Made by a program: the position numbers and the translations under genes. The notes below the pieces were generated by a model. The model was given only the letters and a program-made list of their open reading frames with translations, did no database searches and was not told where the DNA came from. From Planctomycetota bacterium (GTDB lineage Bacteria; Planctomycetota; Phycisphaerae; Phycisphaerales; Zrk34): a stretch of DNA of 64,000 nt. Shown one piece after another: positions 1 to 8,311 of this stretch. Location of the stretch: assembly GCA_016125255.1 (NCBI GenBank), contig WGMD01000014.1, forward strand, positions 92,467 through 156,466. The letters run 5' to 3'. Each line of letters begins with the position of its first letter. Position 1 is the first letter of the stretch.

Positions 1-1
1 C

Positions 2-721
2 AATGACAACCTCGCCGCGCGCCAGACCGGCCTCGCCGCCGTGACCAACTACTCCACCGGCGGGTCCACCAGTGCGACGATCGTCAACAATCAGGTGTTC
101 TTCGACCCGGCCGGTTCGATGACGATCTCGCCCGATCTGAATCTCGCCGCCGGCGCCGCCGCCGCGCTCATCGCCGCACAGGGCGGTTTCGTCGTCGATT
201 TCGATGTCAACCCGGTGTCCGATGCCTCCGATACCGGCACGAACACCAACTGGTTCGCCCTCAGCTTCGGCCACACCAGCGCCAGCCGCACCACCGGCAA
301 CGCCACCGCCGCGGTCACCAGCGGGTCCGCCGACTTCGGCATCCTCTTCCGCGACAATGGCAAGTACCAGACCTTCGACAACGGCGTCAACAAGATCAAC
401 GACCTGATCTTCGACGCCAACCCCGTCGCCACCGAAACCTACAACATCCGCATCGTCGTCATGACCGCCAACGCCAACAGCGGCACCGGCGCGGTCGTCT
501 ACGCCTTCGTCAACGGCGTCATGATCGACCTGGACCCCTCGGCCGCGTTCGGCGGGTACGCCTTCACATGGGACACCGACGGCTCCAACTTCCTGGCGCT
601 CGAAGCGCGTAACAACGATGCGGTGTTCGACAACCTCGTCATCGCCGCCGTCCCGACCCCCGCCGCCCTGCCCGCGGGATTGGCGCTGATGACGCTCATC
701 ACGGTGCGCCGACGCAAATGA
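2..721 (+). CDS. PEP-CTERM-like secreted protein, 5' end outside the window
   Basis: The reading frame is already open at base 2, so the start lies upstream; 239 residues are visible. The body is Thr/Asn/Ala-rich beta-type sequence with no recognised catalytic motif. The last 25 or so residues form a sorting tail: [14 protein letters not shown], a short hydrophobic stretch, then RRRK. This is the Phycisphaerae version of PEP-CTERM, which is thought to be handled by an exosortase-type enzyme; none is encoded in this window. The stop overlaps the start of the following pseudopilin gene (ATGA), so the two are probably translated together. The cargo function is unknown. Confidence 0.8.
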   Translation, partial: NDNLAARQTGLAAVTNYSTGGSTSATIVNNQVFFDPAGSMTISPDLNLAAGAAAALIAAQGGFVVDFDVNPVSDASDTGTNTNWFALSFGHTSASRTTGNATAAVTSGSADFGILFRDNGKYQTFDNGVNKINDLIFDANPVATETYNIRIVVMTANANSGTGAVVYAFVNGVMIDLDPSAAFGGYAFTWDTDGSNFLALEARNNDAVFDNLVIAAVPTPAALPAGLALMTLITVRRRK

Positions 722-1605
722 CACAGACGATGCAACATCACGAAACGCATTTTGCGGCGGGGCTTGCCCCGCGCGGCCAAGTGCGCATGCCGCGCGGGGC
801 ATGCCCCGCCGCTAAATGGCGCGCTCGATGCCGACATGGTTTCACCCTTATCGAGCTGCTCGTCGTCGTCGCCATCATCGCCCTGCTCATTTCGATTCTG
901 TTGCCTTCGCTCAACAAAGCGCGCGCGGTGTCCAAGCGCGTGGCGTGTCTGGCGACGACGCATCAGTGGACGATTGCGTGGACCGCGTACACCGTCGACT
1001 GGCGCGGCGGGCTTTTCGACTACATCCTGCAGCGTCCGGACCATCAGATCTGGACCGGCGTCCTGCGCAAGTACTACAACGATTCGACCGGGTTGCTGAT
1101 CTGTCCCAGCACGCTCAACCCCCCGCCCCCCGAAGGCGTCGGCAATACCGGCATCCCCGGCGTCCGGATGGGCACGGCGACCATGACGTGGAGCGAGCAA
1201 CGCCCCGGCTATAAACCCGGTGATCCGTACATGACCGCCAGCTACGGCTACAACGTCAATCTCTGCCCCAACGCCGCGTACGGCCTCCCGGCCAATCGGT
1301 ATCAGGGCGTCAATGCCATCCGCCAGCCGTCGATCACCCCCATCCTCGGCGACAGCACATGGCGATCGGCCGCACCCGGCGATGTCGGCACGCTCAAGAT
1401 CTTCCCGACCAATCTCGACAACCCCGAGTCCGCCACCGTCGCGTCGATGGACATGGCGTATCGCTGGGTCAGTAACCGTCACACCGACGCCACCAACATC
1501 GCCTTCGTCGACGGCCACTCCGCGCCGGTCCCGCTCGTGGAGGTCTGGGCGCTCAAATGGCACCGCAACTACGACACCACCACCCCCGTCAGCGGCGCTC
1601 CCTGA
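718..1605 (+). CDS. Prepilin-type N-methylation protein with H-X9-DG C-terminus
   Basis: A 295-residue protein with a type IV pilin-like leader ([17 protein letters not shown] at about residues 41-55) that a prepilin peptidase would cut after Gly. The C-terminus carries His-X9-Asp-Gly (residues near 262-273, FVDGHS), typical of the large planctomycete pseudopilin-like family (DUF1559 relatives). The ATG at 718 overlaps the previous stop. The leader is unusually long because a palindromic repeat (752-812) is translated as part of it; ATG 787 inside the repeat is an alternative start. The family is abundant in planctomycetes, but its role is poorly known. Confidence 0.8.
   Translation: MTQTMQHHETHFAAGLAPRGQVRMPRGACPAAKWRARCRHGFTLIELLVVVAIIALLISILLPSLNKARAVSKRVACLATTHQWTIAWTAYTVDWRGGLFDYILQRPDHQIWTGVLRKYYNDSTGLLICPSTLNPPPPEGVGNTGIPGVRMGTATMTWSEQRPGYKPGDPYMTASYGYNVNLCPNAAYGLPANRYQGVNAIRQPSITPILGDSTWRSAAPGDVGTLKIFPTNLDNPESATVASMDMAYRWVSNRHTDATNIAFVDGHSAPVPLVEVWALKWHRNYDTTTPVSGAP
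752..812. repeat. GC-rich palindromic repeat (GGGGCNTGCCCC type)
   Basis: Two 23-base arms, each containing a smaller palindrome (GGGGCTTGCCCC and GGGGCATGCCCC), pair with one mismatch around a loop of about 13 bases. It lies inside the 5' coding part of the pseudopilin gene and is followed by CTAAA, as in the related short hairpin at 21307-21330. Confidence 0.75.
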
Positions 1606-1613
1606 CGATCGAT

Positions 1614-2291
1614 TCAGTATGTCGGTTCATCTTCATCGCTCAGTCCGCTCAGTCCGCGCATCGCCTGAGCGATCACTCCTGGATCGAATCCGCGCCGTGC
1701 CAATAGCGACCACACGCGCTGCCGCCGCTTGGCCGGTTCGCAGCGCCGCAGCGCCGCGGACTTGAGTCGCTGCTCCGCCAGTCGGCGGGCTTCGCCGACC
1801 GCATCGTGCTCGCCCTCCGCTTCGCGCACCAGCTTCTCGATGAGCTTGCGCGGCAGGCGTTTGAGCATGAGCTTCTGTTCGATGAGCCGCCGCCCCGCCG
1901 GCTTCCGCGCACGGATCGAGGCGATCGCCGACCGCCCGTACGCCTCGTCATCCAGATAGCGCTTCGCCAAAAGATCCGCCACCAGCGGTTCGATCACCGC
2001 GCTCTCATACCCCTTCTGCCGCAGCTTGTTCGCCAGCTCGCCGCTGGAGTAGTCGCGCCGATTGATCAGCGACAGCGCCTTCCGCCGCGCTTCATCGGTC
2101 ATCGCCACGCGCCCGACGCGCGCCGCCGTCGCCTCGTCCCACACATCCCCAACGCGAATCCCCAGCTCCCCCAGATGCTCGATCTTCAGCGTCGCCACCT
2201 TCTCCTTGCCGACGCGCACCACGCACCGCAGGGGATCGCCTTTGAGCGGTTTGATCGAAGTGATGATCGGTGTGCTATCCATGATTTTCAT
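1614..2291 (-). CDS. recX: RecX family regulatory protein
   Basis: A 225-residue protein made of three-helix RecX repeats (YSSGELANKLRQKGY, then RYLDDEAYGRS and a LIEQKL segment). RecX binds RecA filaments and limits RecA activity in recombination and the SOS response. The N-terminal 60 or so residues form a separate small domain, common in long RecX proteins. The chosen start is ATG 2291; ATG 2282 is also possible. An upstream start at 2312 would translate a repeat remnant (CCAATCACCAATACCC) and is less likely. No recA lies nearby. Confidence 0.85.
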   Translation of the reverse strand: MKIMDSTPIITSIKPLKGDPLRCVVRVGKEKVATLKIEHLGELGIRVGDVWDEATAARVGRVAMTDEARRKALSLINRRDYSSGELANKLRQKGYESAVIEPLVADLLAKRYLDDEAYGRSAIASIRARKPAGRRLIEQKLMLKRLPRKLIEKLVREAEGEHDAVGEARRLAEQRLKSAALRRCEPAKRRQRVWSLLARRGFDPGVIAQAMRGLSGLSDEDEPTY

Positions 2292-2355
2292 TAACCAATC
2301 ACCAATACCCAATGCCTAATAGCAAATGCATTGGTGAATGGTCATCAGGTATTTG
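2290..2355. repeat. Diverged copy of the CCAATGACC-type palindromic element
   Basis: The segment contains CCAATCACCAATACCCAATG and the opposing ATTGGTGAATGGTCAT, forming an imperfect inverted repeat. It resembles the better-preserved copies at 20652-20757 and 26876-26990 and lies between recX and nth. Confidence 0.5.
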
Positions 2356-2395
2356 CTATTCGTTAACCGAAGCATAAAACACATCGTCTCCATCC

Positions 2396-3049
2396 TCACT
2401 CGACTCCAACCTTCGGACAATCATTCCTCACGACACACTGCTCGCAGTCCGGCTTCCGCGCCTGGCAGGTTCGCCGGCCGTGCCAGATGAGCAGGTGCGA
2501 GAGCATCGTCCATTGATCCCGCTCAAAAAGCTTCATCAAATCCGGCTCGATCTTCTCTGGGGCCGTGTGCGTGGTCAGCCCCATGCGATGGGCAATGCGT
2601 TTGACATGCGTGTCCACCACGACGCCGACGTGCGTGTCGAATGCGTTGCCGAGCACGACATTCGCCGTCTTCCGCGCGACCCCCGGCAGCTTGAGCAGCT
2701 CGTCCATCGTACGCGGCACTTCCCCGCCGAAGTGGTCGGTGATCATCTTCGCCGCCGCGATCATGTTCCTGGCCTTATTGCGATAAAACCCGCAGGATTT
2801 GACGATTTTCTCGACATCCGCCTGTTTGGCCCCCGCGAGTTGTATTGGTGTGGGGTACTTTTTGAATAGCGCCGGCGTCGTCATGTTCACGCGCTCGTCC
2901 GTACACTGGGCCGAGAGAATCGTCGCCATCAGAAGCTCGTACGCATCGTGATGCTCCAGGGCGCATTTCGCTTCGGGGATCGTCTTTTGAAGCGCGTGAT
3001 AAATGCGCTGAGCGCGGGCGGATTTAGCGGTCTGTGTTTCCCTGGGCAT
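2396..3049 (-). CDS. nth: Endonuclease III, DNA glycosylase/AP lyase
   Basis: A 217-residue base-excision repair enzyme that removes oxidised pyrimidines and nicks abasic sites. The helix-hairpin-helix segment LPGVARKTANVVL carries the catalytic Lys, and VDTHVKRIAHR carries the catalytic Asp. The C-terminus has the 4Fe-4S ligand spacing C-X6-C-X2-C-X5-C. Length and order match bacterial Nth. It lies upstream of recX on the same strand, separated by about 100 bases that hold a repeat remnant. Confidence 0.95.
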   Translation of the reverse strand: MPRETQTAKSARAQRIYHALQKTIPEAKCALEHHDAYELLMATILSAQCTDERVNMTTPALFKKYPTPIQLAGAKQADVEKIVKSCGFYRNKARNMIAAAKMITDHFGGEVPRTMDELLKLPGVARKTANVVLGNAFDTHVGVVVDTHVKRIAHRMGLTTHTAPEKIEPDLMKLFERDQWTMLSHLLIWHGRRTCQARKPDCEQCVVRNDCPKVGVE

Positions 3050-3085
3050 GGGCGTGATTGTAACATGGTCATCGGAGCGTGAGCC

Positions 3086-3850
3086 ATGATTGAAATTTCG
3101 CCCATCACCAGCGTGACGCTGGCCCCGCTCGTCGCGGCGGGGTTGTCCGTGCAGCAGGCCGCGGAGCGCGCCGCGTCAGCGGGGTTCCGCAGCGTGCAGC
3201 TCTCGGCGGCGGCGAAGGGGCTGCGCCCGCGCGAACTGGATCAGCGGGCGCGGCGCGATGTGCTCATGATGCTCAGCCGCGCGGGACTCATGCTCGGAGG
3301 CCTCGACCTGATGATCCCCCGCAAGGACTGGACCGATGCCGCGACGCAGGAGCGGGCGGTCGATGCGGCGCTGGCGGCGATGGGGCTCGCGGCGGACATG
3401 GGCCGCGTGCCGCTGAGCATGACGCTGCCGGTGGGCGACGTGGCGGGCGACATCCGCAAGACGCTGCTCGATGCGGCGGACGGGCGCGGCGTCGTGCTGG
3501 CGATTCATGCGGAAGATCAACTCGATGCACTGCTCGCATGGCTCGACGCGGAGGATCAGCCCGTGCTCGGGGCCGCCCTCGACCCCGCCGCCCTGCTCGC
3601 CGCCGACATCGATCCGACCGACGCGATGATGAAAATGTCCAAACACGTTCTGATCGCCCGGCTCGATGATTATGCCCGGCCAAGCGTCGCCGGCGCGGGC
3701 GGACGCTGCCTCCTCGGCGAAGGCGAACTGGACATGGATGCATATCGCGCCGTGATGACAACGCTCCGCCACCTGCGCGGCCTCGTCGTCGAACTGCGCG
3801 ATTTGCCCGACCCGATCCGCGCGATGCAACACGTTGCCGGCACCGTTTAG
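3086..3850 (+). CDS. Sugar-phosphate isomerase/epimerase-like TIM-barrel protein
   Basis: A 254-residue protein resembling the xylose-isomerase-like/AP endonuclease 2 TIM-barrel family. Strand-like segments end in acidic or His residues (LAIHAEDQ, GAALDPAA, IARLDDY, VVELRD) where family members bind a divalent metal. The substrate cannot be deduced. It is divergent from nth and convergent with gatB. Its TAG stop codon lies inside the left arm of a long perfect palindrome. Confidence 0.65.
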   Translation: MIEISPITSVTLAPLVAAGLSVQQAAERAASAGFRSVQLSAAAKGLRPRELDQRARRDVLMMLSRAGLMLGGLDLMIPRKDWTDAATQERAVDAALAAMGLAADMGRVPLSMTLPVGDVAGDIRKTLLDAADGRGVVLAIHAEDQLDALLAWLDAEDQPVLGAALDPAALLAADIDPTDAMMKMSKHVLIARLDDYARPSVAGAGGRCLLGEGELDMDAYRAVMTTLRHLRGLVVELRDLPDPIRAMQHVAGTV

Positions 3851-3911
3851 CCGCGAGCCGCAGGCGAGCGCGAACGACGGAAAGCGCTCGCCTGCGGCTC
3901 GCGGCTAAACG
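3844..3911. repeat. Long perfect palindrome (TAGCCGCGAGCC type), possible bidirectional terminator
   Basis: Two 28-base arms reading CGTTTAGCCGCGAGCC onward pair perfectly around a 12-base loop. It sits between the convergent TIM-barrel gene and gatB and supplies the stop codon of the former. No T-run follows, so simple Rho-independent termination is uncertain. Confidence 0.85.
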
Positions 3912-3919
3912 GGGCGCCG

Positions 3920-5431
3920 TCAGGATGCGAGCTTTTCCCGCAACTTCTGCTGGATCACTTTCGGATTCGCCTGGCCCTTGCTGAGCTTCATCACCGCCCC
4001 GACGAGCCGGCCGATCGCGGCCATCTTGCCGGCGCGCACATCCGCTGCCGCCTGCGGCTCCGCTTCGATCGCGGCGTCGACCCATGCGTTCAGCGCCCCG
4101 TCATCGCTGACCTGAATCAGCCCCCGCTCCTTCGCCAGCGCGGCCGGGTCGGCGGATTCGCCCTGCTCGACGCACAGGCCGACCAGTTCATCGACCGCGT
4201 TGGAGCCGATCTGTCCGCCGGCGTTCATCTTCTCGATCGCCGCAAGCTGGGCGGCGCTGACGCCGACATCGCTGATCAGACACGCGCGCTCGTTGGCGCG
4301 CTTGGCGAGATTGTTGAGCAAGAGCGTCGCGGCACGCTTGCCGTCGACCCCCGCTTCGATGACCGCTTCAAAGTACATGCACACCTCGCGCTCGTCGACG
4401 AGCGTGTCGGCCTGCTTGGTGTTGAGCCCGTAATCCGTCATGTATCGTCGCTTGCGGCTGTACGGCAGCTCCGGAATCTCCGCGCGGATGCGATCGAGCC
4501 AGGGCTCATCCACCGTGACCGGCACAAGGTCCGGGTCGGGGAAGTAGCGGTAGTCGTGCGCATCCTCCTTCTCGCGCTGAAGGACGGTGACCATCTTCAC
4601 ATCGTCCCACCCGCGCGTGCTCTTGGACCCCGGGGCCATGACCTTGCCGTCGGCGAGGAACTGCTCGACCTGCCGCTCGTGCTCATAGGCGATCGCCCCG
4701 GTGACGGCGCGGAAGCTGTTGAGGTTTTTGACTTCGACGATGGGCGTGGCGAACGTCTTGCCGTCTTTTTCGATGAGCACGTTGATGTTGGGCTCGAAGC
4801 GCATGTGGCCCCGCTGCATGATGCCCTCGGTGACGCCGAGGAAGCGACAGATGTTGCGCAGCATCTGCCCGAACTGCACCGCGTGATCGGCCGTCTCAAA
4901 GTCCGGCTCCGTGACGATCTCCAGCAGCGGCGTCCCTGCGCGATTCAGATCCACAATCGAATAATCAATCGGCCGCCCGCCCGGCGCTTCGTGCAGCAGC
5001 TTGCCCGCGTCTTCTTCGAGATGCGCCCGCGTGATGCGGATCGGTTTCATCGGGGCGTCGGGCGCCTCGCTCATCGGCACATCGACGACACCCGTGCCGA
5101 CGAGCGGCAGATCGTACTGGCTGATCTGATAGTTCTTGGGCAGATCGGGGTAATAGTAGCTTTTGCGGTCCCACTTGCACCAGCGGGCGATCTCGCACCC
5201 GAGGGCGAGGCCGACTTTGATGGACATTTCGACGGCTGCGCCGTTCATGACGGGCAGCGTGCCGGGCATGCCGATGACGATCGGGTCGACGAGCGAATTG
5301 GGCGCCGCCTCGAAGTAATCGCGATGCGCGACGTTGGGCACGCCGGTCCACATCTTGGTGCGGGTGGCGAGTTCGACATGGATCTCCATGCCGACTTTGA
5401 GCTGGGTTCTGAGGCCGTGAATCGTGGTCAT
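3920..5431 (-). CDS. gatB: Asp-tRNA(Asn)/Glu-tRNA(Gln) amidotransferase subunit B
   Basis: A 503-residue GatB, the tRNA-binding and kinase-like subunit of GatCAB, which converts misacylated Glu-tRNA(Gln) or Asp-tRNA(Asn) to the correct amide form. Visible hallmarks are VGMEIHVELATRTKMW at the N-terminus, CKWDRKSYYYPDLPKNYQISQYD, the GRPIDYSIVDLNRAGTPLLEI segment, and a C-terminal Yqey-like tail ending GQANPKVIQQKL. Start ATG 5431 gives the normal family N-terminus. gatA and gatC are not in the window. Confidence 0.95.
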   Translation of the reverse strand: MTTIHGLRTQLKVGMEIHVELATRTKMWTGVPNVAHRDYFEAAPNSLVDPIVIGMPGTLPVMNGAAVEMSIKVGLALGCEIARWCKWDRKSYYYPDLPKNYQISQYDLPLVGTGVVDVPMSEAPDAPMKPIRITRAHLEEDAGKLLHEAPGGRPIDYSIVDLNRAGTPLLEIVTEPDFETADHAVQFGQMLRNICRFLGVTEGIMQRGHMRFEPNINVLIEKDGKTFATPIVEVKNLNSFRAVTGAIAYEHERQVEQFLADGKVMAPGSKSTRGWDDVKMVTVLQREKEDAHDYRYFPDPDLVPVTVDEPWLDRIRAEIPELPYSRKRRYMTDYGLNTKQADTLVDEREVCMYFEAVIEAGVDGKRAATLLLNNLAKRANERACLISDVGVSAAQLAAIEKMNAGGQIGSNAVDELVGLCVEQGESADPAALAKERGLIQVSDDGALNAWVDAAIEAEPQAAADVRAGKMAAIGRLVGAVMKLSKGQANPKVIQQKLREKLAS

Positions 5432-5453
5432 GCGGCCATTGTAGCGGAACAAA

Positions 5454-5468
5454 AAGCCGCTTGCGGCT
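5454..5468. repeat. Short AGCCGC-TT-GCGGCT palindrome
   Basis: Sequence AGCCGCTTGCGGCT between the gatB start and the permease stop. The same palindrome type occurs at 30463-30477 and 40241-40256, each time next to a gene boundary. Confidence 0.6.
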
Positions 5469-5473
5469 TCGCA

Positions 5474-6313
5474 TCATCCGCGCAGCCGGCGCACGCCCCA
5501 CGCCGGCAACATCAACCCCGCCATGAGCCCGACGTCCGTCTGCGCCGGCGGCAGGTCGTAGTGATTGGCGAGGACGAACGCCATCACGGCGGCGATCAGC
5601 GCGACGAGCGGCGCGACGACGAACATCGGCGCGACGCGGCGGCACAGACTCTTCGCCGCCAGCGCCGGCAGGACGAGGCAGCCGAAGGCGTAGAGCATCC
5701 CGCTCGTGCGCAGCGACAGTCCGAGTGTCAGGCCCAGCCAGATCGCGATGGCGAAGTTCCACAGCCGCACGCGCACGCCCAGCACGGCCGCGGTCTGTTC
5801 GTCCATGACGAGCAGTCGCAGCGTGCGGTGCGCCAAGGTGATGATGACCACCGTGACGATCGCCAGCGCGGCGAAGACGGCGACGTCGGCGAGCGAAGCG
5901 CCGATGATGCTCGAAGCGAGAAGCCGCTGCACTTCGTCGAGCCCGTGCGGCGAATGAGTCACGAGCAGAATCGCGCCCGCCGACGCGCCGAGAAAGACCC
6001 ATCCCGTCACCGCCTCGTGCGACTCGCGCCCGATCTGCCCGGGCCTTGCCGTCAGCACAGCCGCGCCGACGGCGAAGACCACCGCCGCCAGCGGCGCGAA
6101 GGCCGCATCGTCGACGCCGTGCCCGAACCACGTCGCGCCGATCATCGCCAGCGCGATGCCAAGCGTCGACGCCTGCGCGACCGCCGCGCCGATGAAAATC
6201 TGATCGCGGGCGACGACCATGACCCCAACCATCGCAAGTAGCACCGCGATGAGCCAGCCGGCGATGTACGTGTTGGCGAACAGGTCCCATGACTGGCAGA
6301 AGTCGTGAATCAT
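5474..6313 (-). CDS. znuB: Zinc/manganese-type ABC transporter permease
   Basis: A 279-residue inner-membrane protein of the ABC-3 family with about eight hydrophobic helices (for example WLIAVLLAMVGVMVVARDQIF near the N-terminus). It keeps the family stretch GVRVRLWNFAIAIWLGLTLGLSLRTSGMLYAFGCLVLPALAA. It should form the membrane channel with the ATPase encoded just upstream. The symbol reflects the family; zinc rather than manganese is inferred from the locus make-up. Confidence 0.85.
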   Translation of the reverse strand: MIHDFCQSWDLFANTYIAGWLIAVLLAMVGVMVVARDQIFIGAAVAQASTLGIALAMIGATWFGHGVDDAAFAPLAAVVFAVGAAVLTARPGQIGRESHEAVTGWVFLGASAGAILLVTHSPHGLDEVQRLLASSIIGASLADVAVFAALAIVTVVIITLAHRTLRLLVMDEQTAAVLGVRVRLWNFAIAIWLGLTLGLSLRTSGMLYAFGCLVLPALAAKSLCRRVAPMFVVAPLVALIAAVMAFVLANHYDLPPAQTDVGLMAGLMLPAWGVRRLRG

Positions 6314-6334
6314 CGGTCAGGCGTTTCCTTCCTC

Positions 6335-6480
6335 ACTCCTCCCCTGCCGAGGGGGAGGTTGGGTGGGGGTGAATCGTGTCGGTCGTGATATATCCGCATC
6401 GAAACGGGACGGAGCAGAACTGATACGACTCACCCTCCCCCTGCCCCCACCTCGGAGGGATGGGGGTAAGAAGATCGGCC
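6335..6480. repeat. CCCTCCCCC / GGGGGAGG inverted-repeat region
   Basis: Segments near 6341-6375 (CTCCCCTGCCGAGGGGGAGG) and 6430-6475 (CACCCTCCCCCTGCCCCC) form an imperfect inverted repeat about 90 bases apart. The right part is translated as the C-terminus of the ABC ATPase and supplies its TGA stop. Confidence 0.5.
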
Positions 6481-7227
6481 GACGTGGGCGGCGATGACGC
6501 CTTCGGCTTCCTGCGTGATGGTGATCGGCACGCCGTAGACGCGCTCCAGCAGATCGCTTTGAAGAATGTCGCCCGCCGGACCGGCTCGGACTTCGCCGCC
6601 ATGCACCAGCGCGATGTGCGTCGCATAGCGCGCCGCCAGTTCAACGTTGTGCGTGACAAACAGAATCGTCAGATTCGTCGCGTGATTCAGCTCCGCCAGC
6701 GCCCGCATCAGGGCGTCTTCGCTGGTCAGGTCCAGCCCGCTGGCCGGTTCGTCAAGCACCAGCACGGCGGGGCGACGGATCATGGCGCGGGCGAGCAGCG
6801 CCCGCTGGCGCTGCCCGCCGGACAGCGACCAGTAGTCCGCGTCGATGCGATCATCGAGCGACACGCTTTGCAGCGCTTCGATCATGCGTGCTTCGCGTTC
6901 CGACCGATCGACGCGCTGGCCGATGAGCCCCAGGCCGACGAATTCGCGCACGGTCGTCGGCAACGTCGGGTTCAGGTCGCAGCGCTGGGGCACGAAGCCG
7001 ATGCGATCGGGTCGCATCGTCACGGGGTCGCGCTTCAATGCGACGGGGTCGGCAGGGATGAGTCCGAGGATGCCGCGCAGGAGCGTGGTCTTGCCCTGCC
7101 CGTTGGGGCCGACGATGAACCATCGCTGACCGCGCTCAATGGTGAACGTCACGTTGCGCAGAATCGTCCGCCGACCATATCCGAGGGAAAGGTCGCGGGC
7201 TTGAAGAATCGGGGCTGGGTCAGTCAT
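6430..7227 (-). CDS. znuC: Zinc/manganese-type ABC transporter ATP-binding protein
   Basis: A 265-residue ABC ATPase. Walker A is GPNGQGKTTL, the signature is LSGGQRQRALLARA, Walker B is VLVLDEP, and the switch His is in FVTHN. It energises metal import with the neighbouring permease and binding protein. ATG 7227 has GGAG six bases upstream, better placed than ATG 7239. The last 15 or so residues (SSYPHPSEVGAGGG) come from a GC-rich repeat and are probably not part of the ancestral protein. Confidence 0.85.
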   Translation of the reverse strand: MTDPAPILQARDLSLGYGRRTILRNVTFTIERGQRWFIVGPNGQGKTTLLRGILGLIPADPVALKRDPVTMRPDRIGFVPQRCDLNPTLPTTVREFVGLGLIGQRVDRSEREARMIEALQSVSLDDRIDADYWSLSGGQRQRALLARAMIRRPAVLVLDEPASGLDLTSEDALMRALAELNHATNLTILFVTHNVELAARYATHIALVHGGEVRAGPAGDILQSDLLERVYGVPITITQEAEGVIAAHVGRSSYPHPSEVGAGGG

Positions 7228-7244
7228 GAAAGACTCCATGAAGA

Positions 7245-7266
7245 CGGGGGGACTTAAGTCCCCCCG
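7245..7266. repeat. GACTTAAGTC-centred palindrome, copy 1
   Basis: A perfect 22-base palindrome: six G, the core GACTTAAGTC, six C. It lies between the binding-protein gene and the ATPase gene. Four more copies are at 31309-31333, 32710-32734, 35871-35896 and 39217-39242. Confidence 0.9.
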
Positions 7267-7279
7267 CCTCGTGTGAGGA

Positions 7280-8293
7280 TCATTGTTTAAGCGCCGCCAT
7301 CAGCGCGTCGATGTCGTGCTGGAAGAAGCTCAGGTAGTCGTCGGTGCCGTCGGTGGCGTGGACCTGATGGGCGAGCGCGGCGACCTTCGCATCGGTGTGC
7401 GCGGCGAGGAAGGCGGCGTGACGCGGATCGAAGTACGGGCTGGAGATGATGAGCTTGACGTTTCGCCGGCGCATCAAGTCGACCAGCTCGGCGGTGTGGC
7501 TCGTCGTCGGGGCCATGCCGGGCTTGGGCTCCATGTATCCGACGAGGTCGAGGCCGAAACGCAGCGCGAAGTAGCGCCACATGTTATGATCCGCCACGGC
7601 GAGGGCGCCCTTGTACGGCCGCATCGCGCCGAGCCAGCCGCCGAGCAATTCCGCCTGATGCTGCGATTCGAGGAACGGCACGAGCTTGTCATGATCCGCC
7701 AGCAGCATGAGCTTCTCGATGTCGTATTGAGCCGCGAGTTTGTCGCCGACCATCGCGGCGGCGAGCTTGTCGTGAAACGCCTGATAGTTCCTGTCGAAGG
7801 TCGCTTTCGATTCGGGGCGCAGCTTGTCGAGCCGGTCGCGGATGAGTCGGGCGACTTTCAGGCCGTTGATCGGATCGAGCAGGTAATGCGGATTGCCGAA
7901 AGGGTGCACATCGCCGAGGGACCGGTCGACGGTCGTGGTGGGCACATCGATGGGGGAGATCGCCGTCGAGCAATCGAGATAGCCCGGCGCTCCCGGCAGG
8001 ACGCGCTCATTGCGCGCGTTTTTGAGGAGCACGGGGGCCCATCCGATTTCCAGTTCCAGGCCCATCTGCATATACAGGTCGGCGGTGCTCAGTTCCTTGA
8101 CGAAGCTGGGCCGCGCTTCGACGAAGTGGACGTCTTCGCCGCCCTTGGCGAAGACGATGACGGTGACTTCATCGCCGCCGATGGACTGCGTGATCGAGCC
8201 CAGATCGGGCACAGTCGCGCAGACGCGCAGCGGATCGGCGTGAAGCGAAGCGGTGAGGATCAGCGTGAGCAAACAGGGGATGATCGATTTCAT
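7280..8293 (-). CDS. znuA: Zinc/manganese-type ABC transporter substrate-binding protein
   Basis: A 337-residue cluster A-I solute-binding protein with a signal peptide (LLTLILTASLHA). Likely metal ligands are the His in GGEDVHFVEARPS, His in HPFGNPHYLLDP, His in ALAVADHNMW, and Asp in ISSPYFDPR, matching the His3/Asp pattern of ZnuA-type proteins. The long His-rich loop of E. coli ZnuA is absent. It captures metal in the periplasm and passes it to the permease encoded downstream. Confidence 0.85.
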   Translation of the reverse strand: MKSIIPCLLTLILTASLHADPLRVCATVPDLGSITQSIGGDEVTVIVFAKGGEDVHFVEARPSFVKELSTADLYMQMGLELEIGWAPVLLKNARNERVLPGAPGYLDCSTAISPIDVPTTTVDRSLGDVHPFGNPHYLLDPINGLKVARLIRDRLDKLRPESKATFDRNYQAFHDKLAAAMVGDKLAAQYDIEKLMLLADHDKLVPFLESQHQAELLGGWLGAMRPYKGALAVADHNMWRYFALRFGLDLVGYMEPKPGMAPTTSHTAELVDLMRRRNVKLIISSPYFDPRHAAFLAAHTDAKVAALAHQVHATDGTDDYLSFFQHDIDALMAALKQ

Positions 8294-8311
8294 GATGAAC
8301 GTCCTTTGCGG

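Noticed and set aside
4556..6241. Plus-strand open frame of 561 residues
   Set aside because: Antisense to gatB and the ABC permease, which are both well supported.
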